From the NCBI RefSeq assembly GCF_013282155.1, contig NZ_BLWI01000008.1, positions 124,001-188,000 of the forward strand: a stretch of DNA of 64,000 nucleotides. Direction: 5' to 3'. The notes beneath the pieces are model-generated. The model did no database searches. It saw only the letters and a program-made list of their open reading frames with translations, and had not been told where the DNA came from. Shown piece after piece: positions 11,457 to 21,225 of this stretch. The number at the start of each line of letters is the position of its first letter. Positions within the stretch are counted from its first letter, which is position 1. Source of the DNA: Sulfitobacter sp. HGT1. GTDB lineage: Bacteria > Pseudomonadota > Alphaproteobacteria > Rhodobacterales > Rhodobacteraceae. Position numbers and translations under genes: made by a program.

Positions 11457-11759
11457 ATGGCCGACAAAACGTTGACCCGGATGGATCTAAGCGAAGCTGT
11501 CTTTCGCGAAGTAGGTCTGTCCCGGAATGAAAGCGCGCAGCTGGTAGAGGCCGTTCTTGAACATATGTCCGACGCCTTGGTTCAAGGCGAGCAGGTCAAA
11601 ATCTCGTCCTTCGGGACGTTCTCGGTCCGCGACAAATCTGCCCGCGTCGGCCGCAATCCAAAAACAGGCGAGGAAGTTCCGATCAATCCCCGCCGCGTTC
11701 TGACATTTCGCCCGTCCCATTTGATGAAGGACCGGGTCGCAGACGGAAACAAGCGTTGA
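11457..11759 (+). CDS. ihfA: Integration host factor subunit alpha
   Basis: The 100-residue DNA-bending protein pairs with IhfB in nucleoid organisation, recombination and transcription. The HU/IHF core is clear: [14 protein letters not shown] in the first half and [20 protein letters not shown], which includes the minor-groove-inserting proline arm. I chose the ATG at 11457, preceded by GGGGGA, over upstream ATGs at 11445 and 11400 because the family begins at this point. The MerR gene follows after four bases. Confidence 0.95.
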   Translation: MADKTLTRMDLSEAVFREVGLSRNESAQLVEAVLEHMSDALVQGEQVKISSFGTFSVRDKSARVGRNPKTGEEVPINPRRVLTFRPSHLMKDRVADGNKR

Positions 11760-11763
11760 TCTG

Positions 11764-12642
11764 ATGTCCAAGTCTCCGGACGCATTCCGTACGATCTCAG
11801 AAGTCGCAGATTGGTTGGGCATTCAGGCCCATGTCCTGCGGTTTTGGGAAAGCAAATTCACCCAGGTTAAGCCCATAAAACGGGCCGGTGGGCGGCGGTA
11901 TTACCGTCCCGCCGACATGCTGCTGCTTGGCGGCATCAAACGGATGTTGCACGACGACGGGCTGACCATCAAAGGCGTCCAGAAAGTCTTGCGCGAAGAA
12001 GGCATGAACTATGTCGCCGCAATGTCCGCGCCGCTGGACGAACTGACACAAGCCGAATTTGCCGAGGCCCCGACCAACGCCACCATCGACGCGGTGGCCT
12101 CCCCGCCGGACCCCGAAAGCTCCGAAAGAATCGAAAACGTCGTGCTGCCCTTTGATGCCGCGCGTGCCGCTGAAACGGAACAGCCCGAAGCACTGCAAAC
12201 CGCGCCCGAGGATCACGAACCCGCAGAAATCGGCGTCGAAGATGCGACGCAAGAAGATGGGGCGCAACCTGCTGAAAACAAACAGGTTGATCCGGAAACC
12301 CAACCAATTCTGGACGCCGCTACCGATATTGCGCCGCAATCCGGCGATGCCAAACCCGCCGCGGCTGATACCCGACCCGAAGATACAACCCCGTCCAGGC
12401 AAACCGCCACTCCGACACAAGACGCGCCGCAAGACGCGCCTAAGCCCAAGCCGCGTATCATCGACGTCTCGATCGACTTTGCCGAGGAAGACATCCCCGC
12501 CAAAGCCGGCGCGGTTTCTTCGGCACGCAACCTTCGAAAACTAAGCCCTGATGCCGCTGCCGACATAGCCCCCCTGCTCTCGCGGCTTTCAAAATTGCGC
12601 GCTGCGATGGGCTCGGGGCGCAGTCTTGTGGCAAAAGACTGA
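11764..12642 (+). CDS. MerR family transcriptional regulator
   Basis: The 292-residue protein has an N-terminal MerR helix-turn-helix: [20 protein letters not shown], then the wing with [18 protein letters not shown]. The rest is long, acidic, and rich in Pro, Glu and Ala, of low complexity, and no effector-binding cysteines are evident. This long-tailed MerR regularly follows ihfA in Rhodobacterales and related bacteria, but its targets are not established. The start is four bases after the ihfA stop, so the two are probably cotranscribed. Confidence 0.87.
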   Translation: MSKSPDAFRTISEVADWLGIQAHVLRFWESKFTQVKPIKRAGGRRYYRPADMLLLGGIKRMLHDDGLTIKGVQKVLREEGMNYVAAMSAPLDELTQAEFAEAPTNATIDAVASPPDPESSERIENVVLPFDAARAAETEQPEALQTAPEDHEPAEIGVEDATQEDGAQPAENKQVDPETQPILDAATDIAPQSGDAKPAAADTRPEDTTPSRQTATPTQDAPQDAPKPKPRIIDVSIDFAEEDIPAKAGAVSSARNLRKLSPDAAADIAPLLSRLSKLRAAMGSGRSLVAKD

Positions 12643-12710
12643 AACGACATGCGCTTTGCGGCAATTCCCCCTTGCGCACCCGCGATTATCAGGTATTTAC
12701 GCCGTCATGT

Positions 12711-12787
12711 CGGGCTATGGCGCAGCCTGGTAGCGCGTCCGTCTGGGGGACGGAAGGTCGCAGGTTCGAGTCCTGCTAGCCCGACCA
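12711..12787 (+). tRNA. tRNA-Pro (anticodon GGG)
   Basis: The 77-base gene folds as a standard cloverleaf. CGGGCTA at the 5' end pairs with TAGCCCG, followed by A and an encoded CCA. The anticodon stem TCCGT/ACGGA closes the loop CTGGGGG, which gives anticodon GGG. The T-arm contains GGTTCGAGTCC. Confidence 0.96.
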
Positions 12788-12799
12788 ACCGACATAAAA

Positions 12800-12834
12800 C
12801 AAACGCCCGCGCCTTTCACGGTGCGGGTGTTTGC
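12800..12834 (+). terminator. Hairpin after tRNA-Pro
   Basis: CAAACGCCCGC at 12800-12810 pairs with GCGGGTGTTTG at 12823-12833, with one G-T pair. It lies 12 bases after the tRNA end and 18 bases before the next start. The T tract is short, so termination would be partial. Confidence 0.6.
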
Positions 12835-12851
12835 ATTTGAAAGGTCCAGCT

Positions 12852-13931
12852 ATGGGCGGTGTGATTCCAAACCAGCAAATCCGCGACATGATCGACGCAG
12901 GCCAGATCACCGGCAGCCTGCCTGTGGATCCGGCGCAGATTCAACCCGCCAGCCTTGATATGCGCCTGGGGGCAGTGGCCTACCGCGTACGGGCCTCGTT
13001 CCTTGCCGGTCATGGTGCCAAAGTCGCCGACCGTCTGGCCGAATTTGAAATGCATCGGGTTGACCTGACAAACGGGGCCGTACTGGAGAAGGGCTGCGTT
13101 TACGTTGTGCCCCTGATGGAAGAACTCTCCCTGCCCGATGATGTCTCCGCTGTCGCCAATGCCAAAAGCTCGACCGGCCGGCTTGACCTGCTGACCCGCA
13201 CCATCACCGATGGCGGCACCGAATTCGACCGCGTGAACCCCGGCTACACCGGACCGCTTTATGCCGAAATCTGCCCGCGCTCCTTCTCGGTGCTTGTGCG
13301 CCCCGGCATGCGCCTGAACCAGATCCGCTTTTCAACCGGCGATGCCACACTGAACGACGCCGCCCTGCGCCAGCTCCACGCCGATACGCCCCTGGTGGAC
13401 GGTGAGGCCGTGATCGACGATGGCTTGGGCTTCTCCGTCGATCTGCGCCTGCCAAACACCACCTTGGTCGGCTACCGCGCCAAACCGCACACCGGGGTGA
13501 TCGATCTGGACAAGATCGGCCATTACGCCCCCGCCGACTATTGGGAAGAAGTACACAGCGACAACGGTCAGATCATCCTCGACCCCGGCGCGTTCTATAT
13601 TCTTGTCAGCCGCGAGGCCGTGACGATTCCCCCCGAATATGCCGCCGAAATGGCCCCCTATCTGGCGATGGTGGGTGAGTTCCGTGTGCATTATGCGGGG
13701 TTCTTCGATCCGGGCTTTGGCCACGACCAGTCCGGCGGTGCCGGATCACGCGGCGTGCTCGAAGTCCGCTGCCACGAGGCCCCCTTCGTGCTGGAACACG
13801 GTCAGGTCGTCGGACGTCTGGTCTATGAAAAAATGGCGATCATCCCGACGCAACTTTACGGGTCCGGCATCGCCTCAAACTACCAGGGGCAAGGCCTCAA
13901 GCTCAGCAAACACTTTGCAGCGCCCCGCTAA
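12852..13931 (+). CDS. dcd: dCTP deaminase, long alphaproteobacterial form
   Basis: The 359-residue protein is about twice the usual dCTP deaminase length and matches the long form annotated in alphaproteobacteria, which appears to carry two dUTPase-like modules in one chain. It supplies dUTP for dTMP synthesis. The first module shows ANAKSSTGRLDL and NPGYTGPLYAEI; the second shows DPGAFYILVSRE and HYAGFFDPGFG. The start at 12852 follows GAAAGGTCC; a frame opening at 12831 lies inside the upstream hairpin and is less likely. Confidence 0.9.
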   Translation: MGGVIPNQQIRDMIDAGQITGSLPVDPAQIQPASLDMRLGAVAYRVRASFLAGHGAKVADRLAEFEMHRVDLTNGAVLEKGCVYVVPLMEELSLPDDVSAVANAKSSTGRLDLLTRTITDGGTEFDRVNPGYTGPLYAEICPRSFSVLVRPGMRLNQIRFSTGDATLNDAALRQLHADTPLVDGEAVIDDGLGFSVDLRLPNTTLVGYRAKPHTGVIDLDKIGHYAPADYWEEVHSDNGQIILDPGAFYILVSREAVTIPPEYAAEMAPYLAMVGEFRVHYAGFFDPGFGHDQSGGAGSRGVLEVRCHEAPFVLEHGQVVGRLVYEKMAIIPTQLYGSGIASNYQGQGLKLSKHFAAPR

Positions 13932-13937
13932 GCCCCT

Positions 13938-13993
13938 TCTCTGGCTCTGAAATATCCCGGGGGACGCCCCTTGGGGCGGGGGGCAGCGCCCCC
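13938..13993. repeat. Intergenic GC-rich palindromic element, variant 1
   Basis: Directly after the dCTP deaminase stop comes CTCTGGCTCTGAAATATCCC, then a G/C-rich inverted repeat (GACGCCCC TT GGGGCG and further C/G runs). The opening is nearly identical to that at 34690-34720. It probably marks a dispersed intergenic element that may act as a transcript end between these two converging genes. Confidence 0.6.
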
Positions 13994-14002
13994 TACCTTC
14001 AC

Positions 14003-14233
14003 CTAGAAACGGCCCAAACGGCGCATGGTCTTGAGCATCTGGCGTGATTGCTTGCCCTGCGCGCGCGCGGCATGTTCGCGGCGGGCGTCTTCCTCGGGCG
14101 ACACATCAGGCTGAACAGCCGAACCGCGTTTCCCTTTGCCGATCTTGGAGGCCTGATCAAAGCCAAAGTTCACACCCCGGTTGATCAATTGCCCCATGAC
14201 GCGGCGCAGTATCATATTCACAATCTGGTTCAT
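14003..14233 (-). CDS. Small basic conserved hypothetical protein
   Basis: The 76-residue protein has a helical, amphipathic N-terminus (MNQIVNMILRRVMGQLINRG), a Gly/Lys-rich linker and a charged C-terminal helix ending MKTMRRLGRF. No catalytic motif is visible. Proteins of this kind recur in Rhodobacteraceae, but I know of no function. It is followed on the same strand by the GC-rich element at 13938-13993. Confidence 0.65.
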   Translation of the reverse strand: MNQIVNMILRRVMGQLINRGVNFGFDQASKIGKGKRGSAVQPDVSPEEDARREHAARAQGKQSRQMLKTMRRLGRF

Positions 14234-14316
14234 GTTTTGACCTCGTTATTTCGCGCAACTCTGTCTCTTGCCTAGAACATAGCGATCACTAAGGCAATTT
14301 TCAGGCCACTTGGCGA

Positions 14317-14973
14317 TTAATCCTCGAAAAGCTCGCTCTGGCCGTCCACCTCGTCGCCCTCGTCTTCTTCGCCCGTCATCAGCGGAAGACCACCAAAGGC
14401 AGGGCGGCTCTCCAGCAATCCGGCAGACCGCAGCTCTTTCAACCCGGGCAGATCGCGCGGGCTTTCCAACCCGAAATGCGCCAGGAAACCTTGGGTGACC
14501 ACAAATGTGACGGGCCGCCCCGGTGTCATTTTGCGCCGGCCAAAGCGGATCCAGTCCAGTTCTAACAGTTGATCCAATGTGCCCCGCGACACGGACACGC
14601 CCCGAATTTCCTCGATCTCGGCGCGGGTGGCGGGCTGGTGATAGGCGATGATCGCCAGGGTCTCGATTGCGGCACGCGACAGTTTGCGCACCTCGACCGT
14701 TTCTTTTTGCATCAGATACCCCAGATCGGCGGCGGTGCGCATGGCATAGGCATCGCCGATCCTGGCCACCTGCACGCCGCGCCCCTCATAGCGTTTGCGC
14801 AGATGCACCATCGCTTCGGCGGCATCGCAGCCATGGGGCAGACGGGTTTCGATCTCGCGCAATGTTATCGGCTCCGCGACGGCAAAAAGGATCGCTTCCA
14901 ACATGCGTTCCTGTTCGGCCACAGGCGGGGCTTCGAACAGGCTTTCTTCTTTCTCTTCAATCGCTTCACTCAC
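14317..14973 (-). CDS. scpB: Segregation and condensation protein B
   Basis: The 218-residue winged-helix protein is a kleisin partner in the SMC-ScpAB complex that compacts and segregates chromosomes. Recognisable segments are LEAILFAVAEPITLREIE, IETLAIIAYHQPATRAEIE and the GVSVSRGTLDQLLE helix. I place the start at a GTG (14971-14973) that overlaps the scpA stop by eight bases, giving VSEAIEEKEE; the frame extends further but inside scpA. The C-terminal tail is very acidic. Confidence 0.93.
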   Translation of the reverse strand: MSEAIEEKEESLFEAPPVAEQERMLEAILFAVAEPITLREIETRLPHGCDAAEAMVHLRKRYEGRGVQVARIGDAYAMRTAADLGYLMQKETVEVRKLSRAAIETLAIIAYHQPATRAEIEEIRGVSVSRGTLDQLLELDWIRFGRRKMTPGRPVTFVVTQGFLAHFGLESPRDLPGLKELRSAGLLESRPAFGGLPLMTGEEDEGDEVDGQSELFED

Positions 14974-15760
14974 GACGTTTTTCCCTTTTACGCAGCTCGA
15001 TCGGGGCAAAAATCTCTGACTGGCGGATCTCCAGATGACCCTCTTTGACCAGTTCAAGCGAGGCCGCAAAAGTCGAGGCCGTGGCCGAACGGCGCATCAC
15101 CGGGTCATCGCCCCAACCCTCCGGCAAATAGCTGGTCAGATCGCCCCAGTCCCCCGCAAATCCGATCAACCCGCGCATCCGCTCCAGCGCCTGTTCCATG
15201 GTGAACACTTTTTCGCGGTCCATCACAAAGGGGCGGAAATCATCGCGGGTTCGGATACGGGCATAGCCTTGCATCAGGTCCAGCAAGGTCGCGCTATAGG
15301 TGACGCGGCGCGTGCGCTTGACCTCGTGGGTCTGGCCGCGGGCAAAGAAATCGCGCCCCAGCTGGTCGCGCGCCATCAGCCGTGCGGCGGCATCGCGCAT
15401 CGCCTGCAAGCGTTCCAGCTGGAATGCCAGATGGGCGGCCAGTTCTTCGCCCGAGGGGCCTTCTTCGGTCGGGTCAGGCGGCAAGAGCAGACGCGATTTC
15501 AGAAACGCCAGCCACGCCGCCATCACCAGATAATCCGCCGCCAGTTCCAGCCGCAGCGCCTTGGCCTTTTCCACAAACAGCAGATATTGCCGCGCCAGTT
15601 GCAGAACCGATATTTTGCGTAAATCGACCTTTTGGGTGCGGCTGAGGGTCAGCAAAAGGTCCAATGGCCCCTCGAACCCGTCCACATCCACGATCAGCGC
15701 TTCAGCGGCCAGCCTTTCGGCGACCGTTGTCTGGTCTTCCTCAAAAAGGTTTTCAGCCAT
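14966..15760 (-). CDS. scpA: Segregation and condensation protein A
   Basis: The 264-residue kleisin binds SMC heads through its two ends. The signature DVDGFEGPLDLLLTL is near residue 30, followed by KVDLRKISVLQLARQYL and the helical YLVMAAWLAFLKSRLLLP. The ATG at 15760 overlaps the nagZ stop by eight bases (ATGGCTGA); the frame continues to 15787 without a better start. The overlaps show a translationally coupled nagZ-scpA-scpB unit, the usual order in Rhodobacterales. Confidence 0.94.
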   Translation of the reverse strand: MAENLFEEDQTTVAERLAAEALIVDVDGFEGPLDLLLTLSRTQKVDLRKISVLQLARQYLLFVEKAKALRLELAADYLVMAAWLAFLKSRLLLPPDPTEEGPSGEELAAHLAFQLERLQAMRDAAARLMARDQLGRDFFARGQTHEVKRTRRVTYSATLLDLMQGYARIRTRDDFRPFVMDREKVFTMEQALERMRGLIGFAGDWGDLTSYLPEGWGDDPVMRRSATASTFAASLELVKEGHLEIRQSEIFAPIELRKREKRRE

Positions 15761-16757
15761 GCCATTCCCCGCCCAAAAGCGCGTCAAGCTTCGCAGTCAG
15801 GGCGGAAATGTCAATCTCGTCTGGTGTTTTGCGCATGGCAAGCGCGCGTTCGGCGCGGATTTGTGCGGCATCCGTCATTTCGCCCGCCGCATCTGCGACC
15901 ATCCTGCGGTCCTCAAGCGAGGCATTGCAGTACAAGATCACATCGCATCCCGCCGCTAAGGCATCGCGGCTGATCTGGTCAACACTGCCCGCAAGCGCCT
16001 TCATCGAAATGTCATCGGTCATGATCAGGTTATCAAATCCGATCTCGTCCCGGATCAACTGCATCATCACCGGTGACAATGTCGCAGGGCGCGGATCAAT
16101 CGCATCATATACCAGATGCGCGGTCATCCCCATCGGCAGGTCGTTCAGCGCCTTGAAGGGGGCGAAATCGCACTCCGATAGCTCAGCCCGGGCAGCGCCG
16201 ACCAAGGGCAGGTCAAAATGGCTGTCCATCGTCGCGCGCCCGTGACCGGGCATGTGTTTGACCACAGGCAACACCCCGCCCGCCAACATCCCGTCAGCCG
16301 CCGCGCGGCCCAATATGGCCACCTGCGTCGGATCGGTCCCATAGCAGCGGTTGCGCAAGAATTCATGGGTTTGCGGGCCTGCAACATCGACCATGGGGGC
16401 GCAGTTGCTGTCGATCCCCACGGCAAATAACTCCTGCGCAATCAGACGAAAGCGCAGGTACATCGCTTGGGGCGCATTGGCACCGGCGGCCTGCACGAAA
16501 TCAAGCGGGGCTGTCCAGTCGCGCCAGACCGGACCCCGCAAACGCTGCACACGCCCGCCTTCCTGATCGACGGTAATCACCGCATTATGCCCCGCCGCTT
16601 CGCGCATTTCGGCGCATAGCGCACGCACCTGATCGGGGGTGTCGATATTGCGGGCGAACAGGATAAACCCAAAGGGTTTCACCGCACGGAACAACGCCTT
16701 TTCCTGCGCGGTCAGACGCAGGCCGGTCGCATCCAGTATCGTCGCACCAAAGCGCAT
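15753..16757 (-). CDS. nagZ: Beta-N-acetylhexosaminidase (glycoside hydrolase family 3)
   Basis: The 334-residue cytoplasmic enzyme removes GlcNAc from anhydro-muropeptides in cell-wall recycling. The family 3 hallmark KHMPGHGRATMDSH is at about residue 165 and contains the catalytic His. The nucleophile Asp is in LIMTDDISMKAL around 248, and ITVDQEGGRVQRL lies near 70. The ATG at 16757 overlaps the stop of the SPOR gene (TAATG). The open frame upstream to 16949 is antisense noise within that gene. Confidence 0.95.
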   Translation of the reverse strand: MRFGATILDATGLRLTAQEKALFRAVKPFGFILFARNIDTPDQVRALCAEMREAAGHNAVITVDQEGGRVQRLRGPVWRDWTAPLDFVQAAGANAPQAMYLRFRLIAQELFAVGIDSNCAPMVDVAGPQTHEFLRNRCYGTDPTQVAILGRAAADGMLAGGVLPVVKHMPGHGRATMDSHFDLPLVGAARAELSECDFAPFKALNDLPMGMTAHLVYDAIDPRPATLSPVMMQLIRDEIGFDNLIMTDDISMKALAGSVDQISRDALAAGCDVILYCNASLEDRRMVADAAGEMTDAAQIRAERALAMRKTPDEIDISALTAKLDALLGGEWHG

Positions 16758-17740
16758 TAGCGGGTCACGACAGGGATACAATCCGCGTTCTCGGCAACCA
16801 GTGCGGAGCAAAAGCGGCGCGCGTCGGCAATGTCTTCGAACCCATGTGCGCGCAAACGGTAAAACGTGCGCCCGCCACTGCTGGCTTCCTGAACGATGCG
16901 CGATTTTCCTTCCAGATAGGCCCCGAAACGACCGTTCAGCTTGTCCCACTGGCTGCGCGCGATCTCCGGCGAGTCAAAGGCACCAAGCTGCACCAGCCGC
17001 GTGCCCGCAGGCAGGCTGTCGGCGGCCAGTTCTTTGACAGAGGATGGTGCGCCGCTGTCATAGGCCGCTGGTGTCACCACGGCCCGCACGGCAGGCCGCG
17101 TTTTCGGGCGCAACGATGCTTTCACCCCAGGTTCGGCGACCATCGCCACAGCAACCGCATTCGACACAGCCATGTCCAAGACTGACGTGTCGATCGACAT
17201 ACTGGCATTGATCGGCTCTAGCGGGGCATCATCCAGCGGCTCCATGCCGTCGGTCAACTGGGCAACCAGATCGTCGACATTACCGCTTTGCAGGGCGGCG
17301 CTCACATCGGGGGTCGGGTTTTTCGGGGCTGGAACCTGTGGCGCAGTTGCAACCATCGACGCCAGAACGGGTTGGTCTTCATCGGCCAGATCAAGCGCTC
17401 TGGGGGCCAGAATGACCTGATCGGCCAGCTGATCCGCCGTCCCTTCCGAGGCAACGGCATTCACCGACAGCCCCTGGTTTTGCGCCAGTTGGCCACCGGG
17501 GTTCTTTGGGCGCACACGCATGTCGCCCTGGGCCGCGCGCACGACCGGAATACCCGTGACATCGCGTACCAGCAGCTTGTAGCCCCAGACACCGATCCCG
17601 ACAATCAGCGCCACGGACATCGCGGCACCTGCCACATTTGTCAGCTTTGCCAACGGGTTACCCTGCGCAGGACGCACGGCATAGATATCGGACTCTGCGT
17701 GGTATCCCCCACCACGGGGGGAAGACGTGTAATCTGCCAT
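16757..17740 (-). CDS. SPOR-domain membrane protein
   Basis: The 327-residue protein has one transmembrane helix near residues 40-60 (VAGAAMSVALIVGIGVWGY), a long Pro/Ala-rich periplasmic linker, and a C-terminal SPOR repeat (RLVQLGAFDSPEIARSQW, then FYRLRAHGFEDIADARRFC) that should bind denuded septal peptidoglycan. The start ATG at 17740 follows GTGAGG. A GTG seven codons earlier is the alternative. It heads the nagZ-scpA-scpB operon, linking cell division, wall recycling and chromosome segregation. Confidence 0.88.
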   Translation of the reverse strand: MADYTSSPRGGGYHAESDIYAVRPAQGNPLAKLTNVAGAAMSVALIVGIGVWGYKLLVRDVTGIPVVRAAQGDMRVRPKNPGGQLAQNQGLSVNAVASEGTADQLADQVILAPRALDLADEDQPVLASMVATAPQVPAPKNPTPDVSAALQSGNVDDLVAQLTDGMEPLDDAPLEPINASMSIDTSVLDMAVSNAVAVAMVAEPGVKASLRPKTRPAVRAVVTPAAYDSGAPSSVKELAADSLPAGTRLVQLGAFDSPEIARSQWDKLNGRFGAYLEGKSRIVQEASSGGRTFYRLRAHGFEDIADARRFCSALVAENADCIPVVTR

Positions 17741-17816
17741 TTCTGCCTCACTGCCCGCCACTCGTTTAATCGGCGCGGGTCTGTAGTTTGAATTTGCCTG
17801 TCCAGCGGGCGTGCGA

Positions 17817-19559
17817 TTAACGCATCTCTTCCGCCGGGGTCACACCAAGAATACCAAGACCTGACGCAATTACAATCGCCGCGGCCTTTGCCAGCGCGAT
17901 TTTTGCCTGAGACACAGCCGCGTCCTCCTGCAAGAACCGCAAGGACGGGTCATCATTGCCCCGGTTCCAAAGCCCGTGGAAATCGCCTGCCAGCTCGTAG
18001 AGATAGAAGGCGATCCGGTGCGGTTCATTGCTGCGGGCTGCTGTTTCAACCAGACGCGGCCATTCGGCCAGCTTGCCTGCCAGCTTCAGCTCTGCCTCGT
18101 GATCCAGCAGGGACAAATCCGCAGCTTGCAAGGTCGCCATATCCGTGGCGATGCCGGCCTCGGCGGCCTTGCGCAGAACCGAATTCACCCGCGCATGGGC
18201 GTATTGCACATAAAACACAGGGTTTTCGCGGGATTGCTCAAGTACCTTGGCAAAGTCGAAATCCAACATCGCGTCGTTCTTGCGGGTCAGCATAACAAAA
18301 CGGGTCACATCAGGGCCAACCTGATCCACCACATCGCGCAGGGTCACAAAGGTCCCTGCCCGCTTGGACATCTTGAATTCCTTGCCGTCCTTGAACAGCT
18401 TTACCAACTGCGTCAGCTTGATATCCAGCGGCACAGTGCCACCAGACAGCGCCGATACCGCCGCCTTCATCCGTTTGACATAGCCGCCGTGGTCGGCCCC
18501 GAACACATCAATCAACATGTCAAAGCCGCGCTGCACCTTGTCATAGTGATAGGCGATATCGGGCGCGAAATAGGTCCAGCCCCCGTCGGATTTCATCACA
18601 GGGCGGTCCACGTCATCACCATGCTCGGTCGATTTGAACAAGGTCTGCTCGCGGGCTTCCCAATCTTCGGGCAGCTTGCCTTTTGGCGGCTCAAGCACGC
18701 CTTCATAGATCAGACCCTTTGATTTCAGGTCTTCAATCGCCGCCTCGATCAGGCCGGTGCCGTAAAGCGATTTTTCGGAAAAGAACACATCCATCTTGAC
18801 GCCCAAAGACGCCAGATCGGCGCGGATCAGCTCCATCATTGCTTCGGTGGCAAAGTTGCGCACGTCTTCCAGCCAGACATCTTCGTCCTTGCCGATATAG
18901 GCATCGCCCACCTTGGCTTTCAGCGCCTCGCCGACCTCGATCAGATAGTCACCGGGATAGGTGCCTTCGGGCCAATCGACAGAAAGATCATGCGCCTCAA
19001 GATAGCGGTTGTAGACAGACCGCGCCAAAACATCGACCTGCGCCCCGCCGTCGTTGATGTAATATTCACGCGTGACGTCAAAGCCCGCGAAATCCAGCAA
19101 GGATGCCAAAGCATCGCCAAAAACCGCGCCACGGGTGTGGCCCACATGCAGCGGCCCGGTCGGGTTGGCGGACACGTATTCAACGTTCACCCGCTTGCCC
19201 TTGCCCAATGCGCCGCGACCAAAATCAACGCCCTCGGCCAGTACAGCCCCCACAACACCCTGCCAGACAGACGGGGCAAGACGCAGGTTCAAGAACCCCG
19301 GCCCTGCGACCTCGGCTGATGTGATCCGCGGGTCTTCAGCCAGCTTTTCCGCCAGTTTATCGGCAATCTCGCGGGGTTTCATGCCTGCCGGTTTGGCCAG
19401 TACCATCGCCGCGTTGGTGGCCATATCGCCGTGGGCCGCATCGCGGGGCGGCTCCACCGTGATGGCGTCAAAGCTCAGGCCGGCGGGCAAGAACCCGTCA
19501 GCAACAAGTGCATCAAGTGTGGACAGCACATGGGTGCGGATATCGGCAAATAGGTTCAT
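17817..19559 (-). CDS. argS: Arginine-tRNA ligase
   Basis: The 580-residue class I synthetase has the ArgRS N-terminal domain (residues 1-90) and the HIGH-type motif as [20 protein letters not shown] around 130. [13 protein letters not shown] around 370 corresponds to the KMSKS loop. The C-terminal anticodon-binding DALR domain contains [16 protein letters not shown] and ends PAEEMR. It is read leftward toward the SPOR gene, with a 76-base gap. Confidence 0.97.
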   Translation of the reverse strand: MNLFADIRTHVLSTLDALVADGFLPAGLSFDAITVEPPRDAAHGDMATNAAMVLAKPAGMKPREIADKLAEKLAEDPRITSAEVAGPGFLNLRLAPSVWQGVVGAVLAEGVDFGRGALGKGKRVNVEYVSANPTGPLHVGHTRGAVFGDALASLLDFAGFDVTREYYINDGGAQVDVLARSVYNRYLEAHDLSVDWPEGTYPGDYLIEVGEALKAKVGDAYIGKDEDVWLEDVRNFATEAMMELIRADLASLGVKMDVFFSEKSLYGTGLIEAAIEDLKSKGLIYEGVLEPPKGKLPEDWEAREQTLFKSTEHGDDVDRPVMKSDGGWTYFAPDIAYHYDKVQRGFDMLIDVFGADHGGYVKRMKAAVSALSGGTVPLDIKLTQLVKLFKDGKEFKMSKRAGTFVTLRDVVDQVGPDVTRFVMLTRKNDAMLDFDFAKVLEQSRENPVFYVQYAHARVNSVLRKAAEAGIATDMATLQAADLSLLDHEAELKLAGKLAEWPRLVETAARSNEPHRIAFYLYELAGDFHGLWNRGNDDPSLRFLQEDAAVSQAKIALAKAAAIVIASGLGILGVTPAEEMR

Positions 19560-19622
19560 TTGGGGCTTTCCTTCGTCTTAGGCCCGTGTATCACCTGAAA
19601 AACCGCCAAACATCAAGGGCGC

Positions 19623-20762
19623 TTAGCCTTTGATCAGCCGTTCATGTTCCTGAAGCGCAAAGCGGTCGGTCATCCCCGAGATATAATCGCTGACAATCCG
19701 CGCAAGGGCTGTGTCGTTCTCGGCCTCTTCGACATCCTTGCGCCATTGCTTGGGCAGCTCTTCGGGATGGGCGCAGAAATGCGGGAACAAGTCATTGACC
19801 ACCTGCGTCACCTGCTTACGCATGATCACGACAGACGGTGCCCGGTACATCCGGTCGAACAAAAACGCGCGGATCACCTTGAGGTCCTGAAACACAGGGT
19901 CCGAAAACCGGATCAACGTCCGGCCCGCCATACGAATATCGGTCGCGGATTGCGGCTGCATTTCGTCCAGACGCATGCGCGCAAAGTTTATCACGTCCTC
20001 GACCAGCACACCAAAGAAACGGCGCAGCGCTTCGTGACGGCGGCGGTAATAGTTCAGGCCGGGGTACAAACGGTCCACCTCGGCAAAGTTGCGGTCAAGA
20101 ATGGGCAGCTTGGCCAGCTCGTCGGTCGAAAACAGCTCCGCGCGCAGCCCGTCGTGCAGATCATGGTGGTTATAGGCCACATCATCGGCAATCGCGGCCA
20201 CCTGTGCCTCGGCGCTGGCATAGGTGCCCAGCTCCAGATCATGCTGGCGGCCATAAACCTCCAATGCCCAAGGCAGCGGGCCCGTGACCGGACCGTTATG
20301 CTTGGCCAGTCCCTCCAGAGTCTCCCAGGTCAGGTTCAACCCGTCGAATTCCGCGTAATGCCGCTCCAGATGCGTCACGATGCGGATCGCCTGCGCATTG
20401 TGATCAAACCCGCCATAGGGCAGCATCAACGCCTGCAACGCGTCCTCTCCGGTGTGACCAAAGGGCGGATGGCCCAGATCATGGGCCAATGCCACCGCCT
20501 CGGTCAGCTCCGCGTTCAAGCCCAATGCCCCCGAAATCGTGCGCGCCACTTGGGCCACCTCGATCGAATGGGTCAGCCGCGTGCGGTAATAATCGCCCTC
20601 GTGTTCAATGAACACCTGCGTCTTGTGCTTGAGCCGGCGAAAGGCGCTGGCGTGAATAATCCGGTCGCGATCCCGCTGAAAGCAAGACCGGAAGGTGCTT
20701 TCCTCCTCCGGCATCAACCGTCCCCGGGTCGCTGCCGGATCAGAGGCAAAAGAAGCGCGCAT
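19623..20762 (-). CDS. dgt: dGTP triphosphohydrolase-like HD protein
   Basis: The 379-residue protein belongs to the type 2 dGTPase-like family, which cleaves deoxynucleoside triphosphates. The HD-domain metal ligands are clear: RTRLTHSIEVAQVART near residue 62 and VALAHDLGHPPFGHTGEDAL near 90, with a further Asp in IADDVAYNHHDLHDG around 192. The length is normal. It is divergent from the Fe-S carrier gene, with 84 bases between the starts. Confidence 0.92.
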   Translation of the reverse strand: MRASFASDPAATRGRLMPEEESTFRSCFQRDRDRIIHASAFRRLKHKTQVFIEHEGDYYRTRLTHSIEVAQVARTISGALGLNAELTEAVALAHDLGHPPFGHTGEDALQALMLPYGGFDHNAQAIRIVTHLERHYAEFDGLNLTWETLEGLAKHNGPVTGPLPWALEVYGRQHDLELGTYASAEAQVAAIADDVAYNHHDLHDGLRAELFSTDELAKLPILDRNFAEVDRLYPGLNYYRRRHEALRRFFGVLVEDVINFARMRLDEMQPQSATDIRMAGRTLIRFSDPVFQDLKVIRAFLFDRMYRAPSVVIMRKQVTQVVNDLFPHFCAHPEELPKQWRKDVEEAENDTALARIVSDYISGMTDRFALQEHERLIKG

Positions 20763-20846
20763 GATCAGTGGTCCTTGTGGCCTGTCCTATGGCTTTCTAT
20801 ATTGCAACCAACGACAGATGGAAACCGATCACACCGGAGCCCGAAA

Positions 20847-21170
20847 ATGAACCTGCCCCCCAAAGTTACATCCCGTGCTTTTGACCGCCTTGCCGAAATC
20901 GGTGCGGCGGCTGATGGCAAGGCCCTGCGCGTCGCAGTCGAAGGCGGCGGATGCTCGGGCTTTCAATATGAAATTATCCTGGACGCCCCCAAAGACGATG
21001 ACATGATCCTCGAAGGGGCCGGCCAAAAGGTCGTCGTCGACAGCATCTCCCTGCCGTTTCTGGCAAATGCGACAATCGACTTCTCCGAAGAACTCATCGG
21101 CGCGCGTTTCGTGATCGAAAATCCGAACGCCACCAGCGCCTGCGGCTGCGGCACCTCCTTTTCGATGTAA
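20847..21170 (+). CDS. erpA: A-type iron-sulfur carrier (ErpA/IscA family)
   Basis: The 107-residue HesB-like protein carries the three invariant cysteines: one in VEGGGCSGFQYEI and two in the C-terminal SACGCGTSF. It should hand Fe-S clusters to apoproteins. The ATG at 20847 follows CGGAGC. The frame is open far upstream, but that part is antisense to dgt. ErpA and SufA/IscA cannot be separated firmly by sequence alone, so the symbol is tentative. Confidence 0.88.
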   Translation: MNLPPKVTSRAFDRLAEIGAAADGKALRVAVEGGGCSGFQYEIILDAPKDDDMILEGAGQKVVVDSISLPFLANATIDFSEELIGARFVIENPNATSACGCGTSFSM

Positions 21171-21185
21171 CACCCCGCCTCGGGG

Positions 21186-21225
21186 TTTCATTTTGCCAAA
21201 TAAACTCCCGCCGGAGGCTGGCCTC
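21186..21225. repeat. Intergenic palindromic element, variant 2
   Basis: Fifteen bases after the erpA stop lies TTTCATTTTGCCAAATAAAC, followed by the palindrome TCCCGCCGGA. The first 25 or so bases recur at 31730-31757, and the AAATA plus CCCGCCGGAGGC core recurs at 34701-34719. It sits between two converging genes. Confidence 0.6.

Noticed and set aside
19644..20846. Long frame leading into erpA on the plus strand
   Set aside because: It is antisense to dgt; only the last 107 residues are a real protein.
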